A DNA stretch of 64,000 nucleotides from positions 11,674,001-11,738,000 of the forward strand of contig CM073566.1 in assembly GCA_037074615.1 (NCBI GenBank). Reading direction: 5' to 3'. Positions 36,101-47,406 of this stretch are shown here, in pieces. The position numbers and the translations under genes are program-made. Below the pieces are notes generated by a model. The model saw only the letters and a list, made by a program, of their open reading frames with translations. It was not told where the DNA came from and made no database searches. Within the stretch, counting starts at the first letter, position 1; every line of letters starts with the position of its first letter. The DNA comes from Leucaena leucocephala. Taxonomy: Eukaryota > Streptophyta > Magnoliopsida > Fabales > Fabaceae.

Positions 36101-37087
36101 CGATGACATCCTACTTATTGGGAATGACATTCCTACCTTGCAGATTGTCAAGTCTTGGTTAGGAAAGTCTTTCTCAATAAAAGACTTGGGTGAAGCCACC
36201 TACATCCTAGGAATTAGGATCTATAAAGATAGATCTAAAAGCCTTCTAGGACTCAGTCAGAGCATATTTATAGACAAGATACTGCATAGGTTTAGTATGC
36301 AGGAATCAAATAGGGGTTTCATACCCATGTCTCATGGTATTCATCTCAGCAAGGATTTGTGTCCTAGTACACCTGATCAGCGAGGTCGCATGAGTAAGGT
36401 TCTATATGCCTCGGCCATAGGATCTATCATCAACGCCATGTTATATACTCAACCGGATGTCTCATTTGCCTTAAGTATGACTAGAAGATATCAACAGGAC
36501 CCTGGTGGGGGCTATTGGACTGCTGTCAAGAATATCCTTAAGTACTTAAGAAGGACTAAGGACTTATTCTTAGTCTATGGTAGATTGGATGACGAGCTCT
36601 GTGTAACGGTTACACAGATACAAGTTTCCAAACTGGCCAGGACGATCTTAAATCTCAATCTGGATACATATTCCTCCTAAATAATGGAGCAGTAAGCTAG
36701 AAGAGCTCTATGAAGAGCACTGTAGCAGATTCTGCAATGGAAGATGAGTATATAGCAGCATCTGATGCAGCTAAGGAGGCCATTTGGATCAGGAAGTTCA
36801 TTACTGAACTAGGGGTGATACCTACCATCTCAGATCCAATAACTTTGTTCTGTGACAATAGTGGTGCCATTGCACAGGCCAAAGAGCCTAGGTCACACCA
36901 AAGGACCAAGCATATACTGAGGCGATTTCATCTCATCAGAGAAATCAATGATAGAGGTGATATAAAAATATGCCAGATAGCAGTAGAAGACAATGTTGCT
37001 GATCCTCTAACAAAACCGCTTGTGCAAGCAAATCATGAATGTCATGTTAGGTCAATGGGAATTAAGATAATTAATGATTGTACCTAG
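33117..37087 (+). pseudogene. copia gag-pol polyprotein, disabled
   Basis: One frame runs from 33117 to about 36605 with stops at 33378, 33627, 34026, 34374, 34806, 34815, 35274, 35277, 35328, 35580, 35664 and 35937. A frameshift near 36605 then leads to a shifted frame ending at 37087, with a further stop at 36698. Domains in order: gag (DKLNETNFLDWFKNLRIVL); a knuckle CNEPGHWKRNC at about 33894 whose first cysteine is lost; protease VLDTACGSHIC, with DTA where DTG is usual; integrase HCRLGH, CESC, HTDVCGP, SDxGGEY and NGVSERRNR; RT with YVDD at 36096-36107; RNase H YTDTSFQ and LFCDNSGA. Several stops look like C-to-T or G-to-A changes of Arg, Gln or Trp codons. Not translatable as it stands. 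Confidence 0.92.
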
Positions 37088-37090
37088 TGC

Positions 37091-37101
37091 AAGTGGGAGG
37101 A
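37091..37101 (+). other. copia polypurine tract
   Basis: AAGTGGGAGGA, directly before the 3' LTR. Confidence 0.85.
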
Positions 37102-39022
37102 TGTTAGAGATTGTGCCCTAGGGGCCAATCATTGCATTATGAACATTGTTGATTTATGAATTTCTTAATTATGTTATCATATTATTTGCATATTTACTAT
37201 GATGACCATCCTTGGATAACTCATGATCTTATCCTAAATGTTCCTGGTCGTTCATCTATGCGGGAGCAGAGATGAAATAAGACCAGTATGACTTTAAAGA
37301 TATATAGAGATATAAATCAAAGTCATAGGAACATGTAAGAGTACAAGGTGCTGGACCGACCCGCTATGAGAGAGATGCATGGGTTAAGTCATAAGCTTCT
37401 CTCATATACAAACCATGTCACTATGCCCTTTGACCTGAGATCATCATGGATTCCTACATGACAGACGCTCAGCTTTGACTTAGTCAAAAGTCACTTTTGA
37501 CCGAGTGATCATAAAGACAATGTTCAGGCTCAGTGGTTTTTCATGCGGTGGAATATGAATGGTCAAGATGGAATTTCTCCCTCATATTCGTAGAGAGATA
37601 TTACTGGGCCCCTCGATGAGTGAGTCTGAGAAATGTATGGCCATACTATAATGGAAAGGTAGTTCTATTTCTATAGTCAGACTACTCAGGGATCGAGAAA
37701 GTAACAGTCAGGAACAGGAGGATGACGTTCTCTATGCCTCATCCATGACCGAAATATCGTGTGACAAAAGGGACGTGATATGGTTGTATGAAAGGTAACA
37801 TCGTTCATCGATCCTCATATGATTTGGGTAGTCGTAATGTCTTGCTAGAGACCGCTTACGACTTGTGGGTCAGTATAGTAACTGGCCCACTGCTAACTTC
37901 AATGGGCCTACAGGGTAGCACACAAAATAGCCCAATAAGAGCTATGATGGCCAGATTCATTGAATCTAAGATATGTCCAGATTCAATGAATAATCTAGGT
38001 GGATATATATATTTTATATATATATAAATTCGTATATATATATTATTTATATAATATAAGAGATATTTGCAAGATTTAATTTATAAGGATAAATTAAATC
38101 TCTATCACTTTTAAATTTAAATTTAAATTGATATGATCTATTTGAGTTTGAAATTTAAATTGATATGATATCTCAAATTTGATTTATAAGAATAAATCAA
38201 ATATAATTATGTCTTATCTTAATTTTAAATTAAATGAATAGGTGAATTAAATTTGTGGGACGGATTTAATATAAACCATATTTATTTAATTAGTTTCTTA
38301 TCAAATTATGCAATATATGATACTGTATTAATTTCAAAATTAATATAAAATTAATTCTGAAATCCAACCCAATCAGAATACCGATAGCGTCCTATATATT
38401 TGACATTAGGGGCTAGGGTTCTGAACGAGACAAAAGGGTCAAGGAGAGTGCAAAAGGTTTGCAGATAAGAAACGACCAAAATAGAGACGATGAGGACGGA
38501 ATCTTGAGAAGGCCCTAGAGGGACAAGAGGGGCTAGCACGTCGTTCGTGGTTAGAAAGCTGTTCGTGTTGATACCGGTAGAGGAAGCCGATAGGAGTTGT
38601 CGACTTCTTGTGATCGAGGAGAGAGCACCAGGTACGACGACAAGTCGCGACTCGTAGATACTTAGGTTGCGACCATACAGGCGTCCTGAACATCAAAAAA
38701 TTGAAAAAGACGACAGGTCGCAACCAGAAGCTGAGGAAGTCGCGACTGACAACTCCAGAGACGACAGGTCGCGCCTGGAAGCTTAGGAGGTAGCGACAGA
38801 AAACTCCAGAGGTGACAGGTCGAGACTATAAGCTGAGTAGGTCATGACTAAAAACTCCAGAGGTGAAGAGTCGCGACTAGTGGACACGGAGGTAGCGATG
38901 ATAGGTCGAATACTGAAGGTAACACTTCTTTCTCCTTGACTTAAATACATTCGGTAGATCTTGGCAGGGAATGGAAAATTTTTTAAAGTTAATTTCCGCT
39001 GCGTGTCTTCCAATTCCCTTCA
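37102..39022 (+). repeat. copia 3' LTR
   Basis: 1,921 bp, at a constant offset of 7,057 from the 5' LTR with no net indel. It ends CCAATTCCCTTCA before the TSD CTTTA. Confidence 0.92.
38644..38899. repeat. GTCGCGAC minisatellite, array 4 (copia 3' LTR)
   Basis: Same register as array 3 shifted by 7,057. Beyond about 38790 several cores have decayed differently from the 5' LTR (for example GTAGCGAC and GTCGAGAC). Confidence 0.8.
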
Positions 39023-39027
39023 CTTTA

Positions 39028-39150
39028 GGCCCTTAACTTTTCATAATTACACTTAATCGCCCAAAATTTATGTCTACTTTACATTTTGCACCATGGAACT
39101 TTTATACTTTTCAATTTAGTCCCTCTTCTTTAAACCTCCATCTAATCATT
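39028..39150 (-). mobile_element. family-D LTR, right part
   Basis: Continues the sequence interrupted at 30044 (AGGCCCTTAACTTTTCATAA and CAATTTAGTCCCTC strings, inverse of the family-C U3 'ggacttaa' repeats). The exact end is not found and may reach about 39230. No LTR terminus or TSD is visible on this side. Confidence 0.45.
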
Positions 39151-39694
39151 CTTTTCTTCTCTATTCATCGTTAGAATCCTTTCCAAACCTCTTTCCTTTA
39201 TCAGTATTATACAGATAGGGAGAAATTAGGATATGACAAAAGATCCCTGCTTCATTGTTGTGTGAGTACCAGGAAAGAACAATCCTTTCATTAGTGTCCT
39301 TTGACTTTGACAATATCATAGAGGTAAGTTTCAACGACTGCTACTTTCGCATATATCCTGATATCATGACAAATATGATCTAATGAATTATGATAGAAAA
39401 GCGGTTGATCTATATTAAAGCGACTAAGCGAAAATGTCATGCCCACACAGTCACAGCAAAGAACTTAGTATGAAAGGAAGAAGAGAGAGAGACTAAGCCT
39501 ACGGTATTCAATCCCCCAAGAGTTTATAGGAGATGTTAGATTTTGGCCTATGATATACCCTTGGTGGATTAATACCACTTGACTACAAGTCATCGTTAAT
39601 TTATTCTCAACTAATTAATATAATGATCATATATCAATATATAAATGTATATAGTGTGAACTAGATTTCAGTTCCCTAACAAAGTATCCACAAG
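39151..39694. other. unassigned region
   Basis: About 540 bp, AT-rich towards 39600-39660, with no reading frame, LTR end or repeat that I recognise. It may be the oldest host-like sequence between the family-D and family-C insertions. Confidence 0.4.
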
Positions 39695-39699
39695 CAAAG

Positions 39700-42600
39700 T
39701 GTAACACCCCAATTTTCAGGCCACAGACTTAGTAAGTAGCCTGAAATAGATATATCCCTTTGAGCAGATGTCCCCGAAATATACAGAGGGTTTTTAGGGA
39801 CTAAACTGCAAATAAGTAAAAGTCCAGGGACTTATGTGTAAATAGAGAAAGCCCCTAGGGATATGATGAACATTTATGCAAAGAAAGGGATTATATTGCA
39901 AAAGAAAGAAAATGAAGAGACTTAAGTGCAAATATGAAAAGTATAAGGTTAGAAAGGAAAAGTAGACAAAAAGGTGGGGTCCTTAAGTATAATTTTAGCC
40001 AAATAAAAGGGACTTAATTGAAAAGAAGAAAAGTTCCTTGGGGCTAAAGTATAATTAAAGAAAGTCAGGCCGAAAGTGGTTTGGACTGCCCGAAAGCATT
40101 TCAGTCCCAGATTTCACCGGTAGAGAGAGCAAGTGACATTCGGTAATCTGGCTTAATAGGGGAATTTTTCAAGACTCCAGATAGCCAGAATTGATCTGAT
40201 AGTCTAAAAGTTATAAAAATTCCTACCGGATATCCTAGATTTCAGATCTAAGTGAGAAAATACAGGATGATGCGTCCTGATGGGGCGGATGTCGGGAAAC
40301 TGACAGAATATCGATAGGAGGCCTGTAGAAAAAGTTATTCGCAAATTAGAAAATCCAGACGGAGTGTGAGGCCTCCGGGTATCTGATAGGGAGATTTATC
40401 GGTATTTGAAAAGGGACTGAATGAGTTCGGATGACCTCAGTCAGATGACTGTTATCACCCATAGGGATGCCTAAAGCAGTAGGTCAGTGTATCTGGTAAA
40501 AGGACCCGGTGTCCGGAGATGTGTATAAACGGTACATAATAGCTAAAGTACTCGATGAACAGTGACGGGGGAAGATTCCTCGTAATACGTGCCATGAAGG
40601 TAATGGACCCTGAAAGGCCCAATAATGGCGCCATCAAAGGCCCAATAAGACACTTGGACTGATAGGTGGGCCAGTGTCCGGCAAAACCCCGGAAAAGTAC
40701 GAAATTACGAAAATGCCCCTGTGTTATACTAAAGGGTAACAGATGAATGAAGGGCATTTTGGTCATTCTGGATAGGCCCAGGAGCCAAGGCACATACAGA
40801 TAAAGTTACTCAGAGTCAGTATATGCCCTGACAGGGTATAGAAAGATGTAAAATGACGATTTTACCCTTAGGGTTAAGATAGCGCAAGAAAGGGCACCCA
40901 GGGGTATTTTGGTAAATTGCAAGGGATGTTTCTTGGGAATCGAGCCATCAGAGTACTTGAGCTTGATCAGGATCCAAGATAACATTCCCAGAGCCCAGAA
41001 ACGTAGGCCCAGTGATATGTGGGAAAAAGTGGCATTAAAATACTATTTTAATACTGTTTCAATAAAGTAAAGTTACTCGGTTGGCACGATAATCGAGGAG
41101 GTGATCAGATAAAGTCCTGGACTTATCTGGATAGCATTAGAAGGTGTGAAAGGTCCCTTCCAGGTGCCACATGGCGCCATCTTAGAGGAAGAAGAAAAGT
41201 TAAGGACACGTGGCACAATCTCAGCCGTTGAGTCCGGTTTGTGGGAAATCGGACCGGACCGGTACTGGATTGGACTGGAAATGCTGAGTCAGCTGATGAG
41301 GTGTTCAGTAATTGTGACATGTGAAGAATGTGGCGATGAGGTGTCCCGGTGAGGTGTCCTGGGTGATGCAGTAAAAAGGAATAAAAGAAAATGGGAAATT
41401 CCAGGAAAACCAGGACCACATGTTCAGATGACTTCAAAATTACAAGAATGCCATTGAAGGAAACTATAAATACCCCCCATTCATTTGCATGCCACGGCCA
41501 AGCATGAGAAAGAGAGAGAAAGAAGAGAGAAAAGGAGAAGGAAAGAAAGAGAGAAAGGAAGAAAGAAAGAAAGGAAGTTCTCGCGGAGCTGGAAGCAGAA
41601 TAGAGATAGTAGAGCTCTGCTAAGCCTTTGAGGTAGTAACTAATCCTAACTCTTATGTAATGTCTTTGTGATTTGTTGTGCTATTGTTTGGTTAGATTGT
41701 TATCTTATATGTTATGCTTGAAGCTCTACTGCAATGCTATGATCATATGTGATTGAGTATGGAAGCACGCAGCATACTTATCTGTACACAATCACAAGCA
41801 AGCACTGTCACTCTGCATTACATATATTGTTATGCTTGTTGCTACTGAGATTCCCCCGAATCTCATCCCAATAAATAACCCATTACATGGGAGGTTATGT
41901 CAAAGTGAATTTTGGGAATTTTAAGAGACGCCGTTATGCTGCCGAAATTATGACAAGATAAGGAAAGCAGCTGATACGTACTATGTACGTAGGTACTGTC
42001 TAAGGAGGCTGGAAGTGAGTGGACCTAGCCGGTTCATCCAGTCTTTCTTGGGTATTTACGTAGAATGGTAGTTCTCATGGGAATTACCGAATCGGTACAA
42101 GATCAGTTACTTTCTGAAGATGAAGCGTAGAGGTTATGCTGTCGGATTTCAGGCAGGAAAAGATGTAATAGAGATATGGGAAATTTTGTACATACTTAGA
42201 TGTAAAACAACTTATTAATTAATAATAAGTGTTGTTTGGCATGTTTGACCGATGTATGATAGATGTATGCATATGTATGCAAAGCTGAGTGCTGGAATTT
42301 ACCACCATAAACAGTAACACGTGGTGACATGATAATATTTGATAAATAATTAAAAATAGTAAATGGATGAATAAATGTATGAAAGTTTTAAGGTAAATAG
42401 TAGACATACTAAGATTAAATTTGATATATAGTATGACTCATTTGGATGTCTACACAAGGAGATATAAATTATCAAAGTTGGGACCAGAATGCTGGATTCA
42501 GGAGAAAAACGTTGGATGAACAGTAAAGTTGTGACTTTGATTGACATTGACTCTATCAATGAATGGTCAACGAGTTATTTTTCCCTGAAATATAATTGAG

Positions 42601-42814
42601 TTAGTTTCAATTAGCAATTTGAACCACTTCATTTTGATTTTTTTAGAATTAGTTATGATTTTTCAAAGTCAGGTCACTCATCTGGAATTTCCAAAGTGAA
42701 CAGTACTCGATAAAAGTAAAACTTCAGATTGGGAAATTGGACTTCTATGACCTTGAAAGTGGTTCTAAATGCTACCAAATGGTCCCTAAGACACATGAAA
42801 GTAAGGATATTTCA
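39700..42814 (+). repeat. family-C LTR
   Basis: Opens TGTAACACCCCAATTTTCAGG and closes AGGATATTTCA. The U3 holds an array-like 'ggacttaa' purine region (39790-40060) and a TATA box at 41465. The R/U5 part from 41640 to 42100 resembles families A and B. The last 350 bp recur inside the family-B internal domain. Confidence 0.85.
41465..41472 (+). promoter_or_regulatory. TATA box, family-C LTR
   Basis: TATAAATA before a C-run and a GA-rich leader (41508-41575). Confidence 0.65.
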
Positions 42815-42817
42815 TTT

Positions 42818-42829
42818 TGGTATCAGAGC
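42818..42829 (+). other. primer-binding site, Met-tRNA type (family C)
   Basis: TGGTATCAGAGC three bases after the LTR end, as in families A and B. Confidence 0.85.
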
Positions 42830-42830
42830 A

Positions 42831-42917
42831 GAAGGTTCTGGCATAGACCAGAAAGGGCTCTAGTTCAGAGCATAAGATTCTGGCACAGAACAGAAGGTTC
42901 TGGCTCAGTGATGCTCT
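42831..42917 (+). repeat. post-primer leader repeat, family C
   Basis: Three to four degenerate copies of the TTCTGGCAnAgACCAGA unit, the same motif and place as in families A and B. Confidence 0.65.
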
Positions 42918-43036
42918 AAAATAGTTAAGATATGTGGTATGTGGTATGGGTTATTCTAAGTGTTTGACATGTGTACATATATTGTTGTGCATATATATGA
43001 CTGTATTTTCCAATTCTAGAAAAAGAAGTGGAAGTC

Positions 43037-44277
43037 ATGGTTAATACAAGAAGAATGGTTAGACCAGAGGTGGTAGAGCCTCGGGATGAGGGTACTAATA
43101 GTCAGATAGACCCTATGCAAATTATCTAGATAGGTTGGAACAGCAACAGCATGCAATAGATGAGATGCGGGCAGCCCAGGCTCACCAAGATCAAGAATGA
43201 GATTCTGCTATCGCTACGGCGGTTGCTGCTGCAGTTGCTAGCTTACAGCAGTCTAAGAAGGAGGTGGTACCAGGAAGTAATATAGAACCTGAACCTCAGC
43301 CAAATCATGCGCAGACTAGAATGAATAGACATCAGGGGTCTATAGGAAATAACAACGACCAGGAAAGTCTTCAAACATGGATGGAGCGATTCCATAAGTT
43401 TAATCCGCCCATGTTTGAAGGGACTTTCGACACGCAAGTAGCTGAGGATTGGGTTAGCCAGTTAGAGAAAATCTTTAAGATTTTAGAATGTCCTACTGAA
43501 AAAAAGGCCCAGCTGGCAGTTTACAAGCTAGAAAAAGATACGGATAGGTGGTGGAAGAATACAGAAGTGATTCTGCACTCAAGAAATATTCCACTTACAT
43601 GGGAAACATTTCTTGAGCAGTTCAACGAGAAATATTTTCCACAGTCAGTACGAGATGAACGTGAAGCAAAATTTTTGATATTAAAGCAAGGTGAGCAAGA
43701 ACCCTTTGATGATTATCTTGCTAGGTTCATTCGTCTTTCACGATATTCCACTTACCTAAACTGTATGAATGATGAGGGGTGGACCACTGAGAAGTTAACT
43801 CGTGGATTGAATCCTACACTAAAGGAGAAGGTTTTTCCTAGACAGATATGAAGGTTTAATGAAGTAGTAGAAGTATGCAGGATCACAGAGAAGAATGTGC
43901 AATATCCAGAAAAGAGTTAACCTGCTACATCAAGAGTGATGCCACCAGGTTCCTTGAGATGGAACAGCAAGAAGAGAAATGGGCCAGCATATGGGTCAGA
44001 AGTTAATAAGAGACAAGGAAGTAGGACGGGAAGTAGGCTAGGTAGTGGGTCAAGAGAAGTTAGTAGGCAACCAAGGCCTAATATATGTGGCAACTGTGGT
44101 CGAGACCATGGTACGAGGCCTTGTCCAGTAGGTCAAGGGTTATGCTATAGGTGTGGAAAGCCTGGACATTATGCCAGGGAGTGTCCACAGAACACAACAG
44201 GCGAAAGATACCCGACTGAGGGAAGAGTATATACCCTGACTGGCAACGAGATAAGAAAGTCTCCTGCGCCAAATTAA
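43037..44277 (+). pseudogene. Ty3/gypsy gag, Tekay/Del-like, disabled
   Basis: Structural gag protein relic. The start at 43037 reads MVNTRRMVRPEVVEPRDEG. A one-base shift near 43115 moves into the main frame. Stops lie at 43198 (TGA), 43849 (TGA) and 43918 (TAA). The central gag domain includes FEGTFDTQVAEDWVSQLEK, WETFLEQFNEKYFP and SVRDEREAKFLILKQGEQ. Two zinc knuckles follow at about 44089-44180: CGNCGRDHGTRPC and CYRCGKPGHYAREC. Both TGA stops could be CGA-to-TGA changes. The frame ends at 44277 without joining a protease. The knuckle pair matches, in decayed form, the relic in family B. Confidence 0.85.
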
Positions 44278-44879
44278 GGTACGAGTTTAATTGTATTCTG
44301 TTTCCACTGGCTAATGAATGGATAAATCCTGTATGTGATTGGATTGTATTGTCCAGTATGCACACTATTGAGCTACCCTATACCTAGTATATTGCCTTTG
44401 TATAAGAATGAGTATGGTTACAGGTTTTAAAAGTAGGAAGTAGAGAAAACATATACAAGATAGTTAGGGTTATTCAAACCCTTGAGCGTTATGAGAAATA
44501 GGTCGCGACTAAAGGACACAGAAATGCCAGGTCGTGACGAGTAGCGTATGACAGTCGCGACTAAAAGTCACAGAGTATGTGAGTTGCGACTATGCAGTTC
44601 TCAACAAAGATAGAAGATGCCATATGATAATGAAGATACCAACCTTGCTGAAGTCCATCAGCTAAAGGATTGGAATAGCATATGGTAAGCCAGACAGTAC
44701 AAAGGTACTAAGGTACGAAAGATCAGTTTAAGACAATGTGTAAAAGTAGATCCTCTATGTGATAACTAAGAGTAGATCTACGTTACAGGGGTTTTATTTA
44801 GCTAATCTGAATAGAAGACCTAAAAGCTAGAATGAGATTTGCCCAGGAATGATCCTAGTACATGGCCTAATGGTAAAGA
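44278..44879 (+). other. non-coding DNA after family-C gag
   Basis: No pol sequence. It holds a short GTCGCGAC array (44502-44590). Its last part (44828-44879) matches segments inside the internal domains of families A and B (near 19059 and 47757). Confidence 0.6.
44502..44590. repeat. GTCGCGAC minisatellite, array 5 (family C)
   Basis: Cores start at 44502, 44531, 44554 and 44583 (steps 29, 23, 29). Exact at 44502 and 44554. Flanks CTAAAAGTCACAGAG resemble those in the Athila-like element. Confidence 0.8.
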
Positions 44880-46772
44880 TGTAACACCCCAATTTTTAGG
44901 CCTAGAGATGCCAGAAAGAGAATTAAAGGGCATAATCGTAATTATGGGAAAGATCGGGCTGGTAGCCGATGAGTACCATATTTTGCCAGAAAATAGAGAA
45001 AATTATGCTGATCATTTCACTGAACTGTGAAATGTGCATATGAGGTCTCTAGGTGTATGAAAGAATTAGAAATATGACCAGGGGTAAAATGGTCATTTTG
45101 GAAAAGTGTGCGCGTGAGTGCTTTTTCAGGCCAAAACAGCCCGGTCCGGATAAAATATCTAAAAATACCGGGAGATAGAGAAAAGGATTCCGGATTGAAT
45201 GAGGAGTCACAGAATTTTGATTGGAGGTCCCGATTTTTCTGTAAAAATTCCTGAAGATGGGAATTTACAGTTATAATCGGTAAAGGAAAGGCAGTCCGAA
45301 TAGAGATGATCGGACTATGGCCAGAGGCCATATAGTATTGTCTAAGGCCCGTAGTGACACCAGGGAAGGCCCAAGCCCATAATACCAGTTCAGTGGTAAG
45401 AGGGGCCGGTGTCCGGGAAAAATATGCAAAATGACGAAAATGCCCTTATGTTATAGAATAACTGAAGAATGAGTAAAGGGTATTTTGGTCATTTGGCTAG
45501 GGTTAGACAGTCAAGAAGGGGTATCTGGATAGTTGACCAAGGCCAGAGAATACTCTGGTAAAATATGAAAAGACAATAATGCCCCTAGATCCAGTAAAGG
45601 AAATGAAAGGTTCTTTCCAGGTGCCACATGGCGCAATCATAGAGGCAGAAGAAAATGTCAGGACACGTGGCACGATCTCAGCCGTTGATTCCGGTGCAAG
45701 ACTCTGGATCTGCTGAGTCAGCATGCTGAGGTGTCCCAGGAATTCAAGCATGTGATAAATGTGGCGCTGAGTTGGCAGGGTGAGTTGGCACGATGATGCA
45801 GTAAATGAGAAATAAAAGAAAATAGGAAATTCTAGGAAAAACTAGGACCCCATATTCAGAGTTCCTGGAAATTACGATTGTGCCATTGAACCCCATTATA
45901 AATACCCCCCCTTGCCCTCCATTTCATTCACGCATGGAGAGGAGTAAGGGAGAGAAAGAAGAGAGAGAAGGAGAAGGAAGGAAGAGAGAAAGGAGAAAAA
46001 GAAGTAAGGAAGTTCTGGCAGAGCTGGAAGCAGAATAAGGATAGTGGAGTTCTGCTAAGCTAGCCAGGTAGTAACTAATCCTAGCTTTATGTAATGGCTT
46101 TGTGATTTGATGTGCTATTGTTTGGTTGGATTGTTGTCTTATATGTTATGCTTGAAGCTCTACTGCAATGCTATGATCATATGTTATTGAGTATGGAAGC
46201 ACGCAGCATACTTATCTGTACACAATCACAAGCAAGCACTATCACACTGCATTACATATATTGTTATGATTGTTGCTACTAAGATTCCCCCGAATCTCAT
46301 CCCCATCCATAACCCATTACAGGGAGGTTATGCTGAAGTGGATTTTGAGAATCCTAAGAGACGCCGTTATGCTGCCGAAGTAAAGACTGAACATCAGTAT
46401 ATGATAAGTACTGTGTACGTAGTGCTGTCTAAGGAGGCTAGAAGTGAGTGGACCTAGCCGGTTCATCTAGTCTTTCCTGGGTACTACGTAGAATGGTAGT
46501 TCTCATGAGGGGATTACCGAATCAGTACAGTTCAGTTCTTTGTACAGATGAAGCGTAGCGGTTATGCTGCAGGAGTTTAGGTAGAAAGAGATGTAATAGA
46601 GATAGCAAGATTATGTATATGTCTTGTTGTGTATGCCTTGTTGTATGATATTTTATTATTTAATAATAAATATTGTTTGGCATGTTCAATTTATGAATGA
46701 TGAAGTTAAGCCATTTTAAGCTAATATTGCTTCCGCAAGTGTACTCTGAGGCGTCTAAGGGAGGATGTTTCA
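44880..46772 (+). repeat. family-B LTR 1
   Basis: 1,893 bp, opening TGTAACACCCCAATTTTTAGG and closing GGATGTTTCA. It is shorter than family A but shares most blocks with it. TATA at 45897. Confidence 0.9.
45897..45904 (+). promoter_or_regulatory. TATA box, family-B LTR 1
   Basis: TATAAATA before a C-run and a GA-rich leader. Copies lie at 51491, 57085 and 62679. Confidence 0.65.
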
Positions 46773-46775
46773 TTT

Positions 46776-46787
46776 TGGTATCAGAGC
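46776..46787 (+). other. primer-binding site, Met-tRNA type (family B, copy 1)
   Basis: TGGTATCAGAGC. Copies lie at 52370-52381 and 57964-57975. Confidence 0.85.
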
Positions 46788-46791
46788 AAGA

Positions 46792-46942
46792 GATTCTGGC
46801 ATTGACCAGATAAGATTCTGGCATAGGCCGGAAAGGGCTCTGGCTCAGAGTACTAGATTTTGGCATAGACCAGACAAGGAGTCTGTTTCAGAGTATAAGA
46901 TTCTGGCACAGAACAGAAGGTTCTGGCTCGGTGATGCTCTGA
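46792..46942 (+). repeat. post-primer leader repeat, family B
   Basis: About seven degenerate units of 20-25 bp around TTCTGGCAnAgACCAGA. This is the longest version among the three families. Copies begin near 52386 and 57980. Confidence 0.7.
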
Positions 46943-47025
46943 GATAGTTAGATGGATGTTTAAATGAGTTAAAGATGTGAATTAGAAAGGTTAATTCGCT
47001 TAGAGTACGAGTTGATATGCTCAAG

Positions 47026-47312
47026 GTTGCGACTAATATGTTTTAGGTCGCGACAGGTACCCTCAAAGGGAGTTTTAGTCGCGACGAATAAGTGTCTAGG
47101 TCGCGACTGTTATTTACAGAGAGATTTGGTCGCGACGTGTATGTCCAAAGGTCGCGACGAGATGTGAGGTTGCGACGAGAAAGGTCTAATGTCGCGACTA
47201 GAAATGGCTAAGGTTGCGACGTGAGGAGGCATGGGTCGCGACTAGAAAGGTCCAAGTCGCGACGACAGAGGATTTAGGTCGCGACTAGAAGACAGAAATG
47301 TTAGGTCGTGAC
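47026..47312. repeat. GTCGCGAC minisatellite, array 6 (family B)
   Basis: Cores start at 47026, 47047, 47078, 47100, 47129, 47151, 47169, 47191, 47213, 47235, 47256, 47278 and 47305. Nine are exact GTCGCGAC (47047, 47078, 47100, 47129, 47151, 47191, 47235, 47256, 47278). Steps are mostly 21-22, with 29-31 at two places. Copies lie 5,594 and 11,188 bp downstream. Confidence 0.88.
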
Positions 47313-47406
47313 GAGTAAAGTACGATGGTCGCAATGAAGGATCATAGAAGCTATGAATAGCAATTACCCAATACTCAGATCATGACGAAATGACAGAGAT
47401 GTCCTG

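Larger units (their letters stand above)
30040..39027 (+). mobile_element. complete Ty1/copia retrotransposon with TSD
   Basis: LTRs of 1,921 bp (30045-31965 and 37102-39022), primer site 31967-31980, one long polyprotein frame (33117-37087) and a polypurine tract. The perfect TSD CTTTA lies at 30040-30044 and 39023-39027. Domain order gag-protease-integrase-RT-RNase H defines Ty1/copia; motif style suggests the Tork/Angela group, which I cannot confirm. It is inserted in the family-D LTR. It is complete in structure but disabled by a dozen stops and a frameshift. Confidence 0.93.
39700..44879 (+). mobile_element. family-C gag-only Ty3/gypsy element, 5' part
   Basis: It has a 3,115-bp LTR (39700-42814), primer site, leader repeat, a disabled gag (43037-44277) and non-coding DNA to 44879, where the family-B array is inserted. 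The left flank CAAAG (39695-39699) is the presumed TSD; the right end is not in the window. No protease, RT or integrase follows gag, so this is a non-autonomous gag-bearing element related to the Tekay/Del group by its gag motifs. Confidence 0.8.

Noticed and set aside
39151..39694. Host gene between families D and C
   Set aside because: No open frame of note, splice pattern or protein similarity could be seen.
47026..47312. CRISPR array
   Set aside because: Regularly spaced palindromes suggested it, but the spacers are themselves related, repeat length is only 8 bp, and the setting is plant retroelements with no cas genes.
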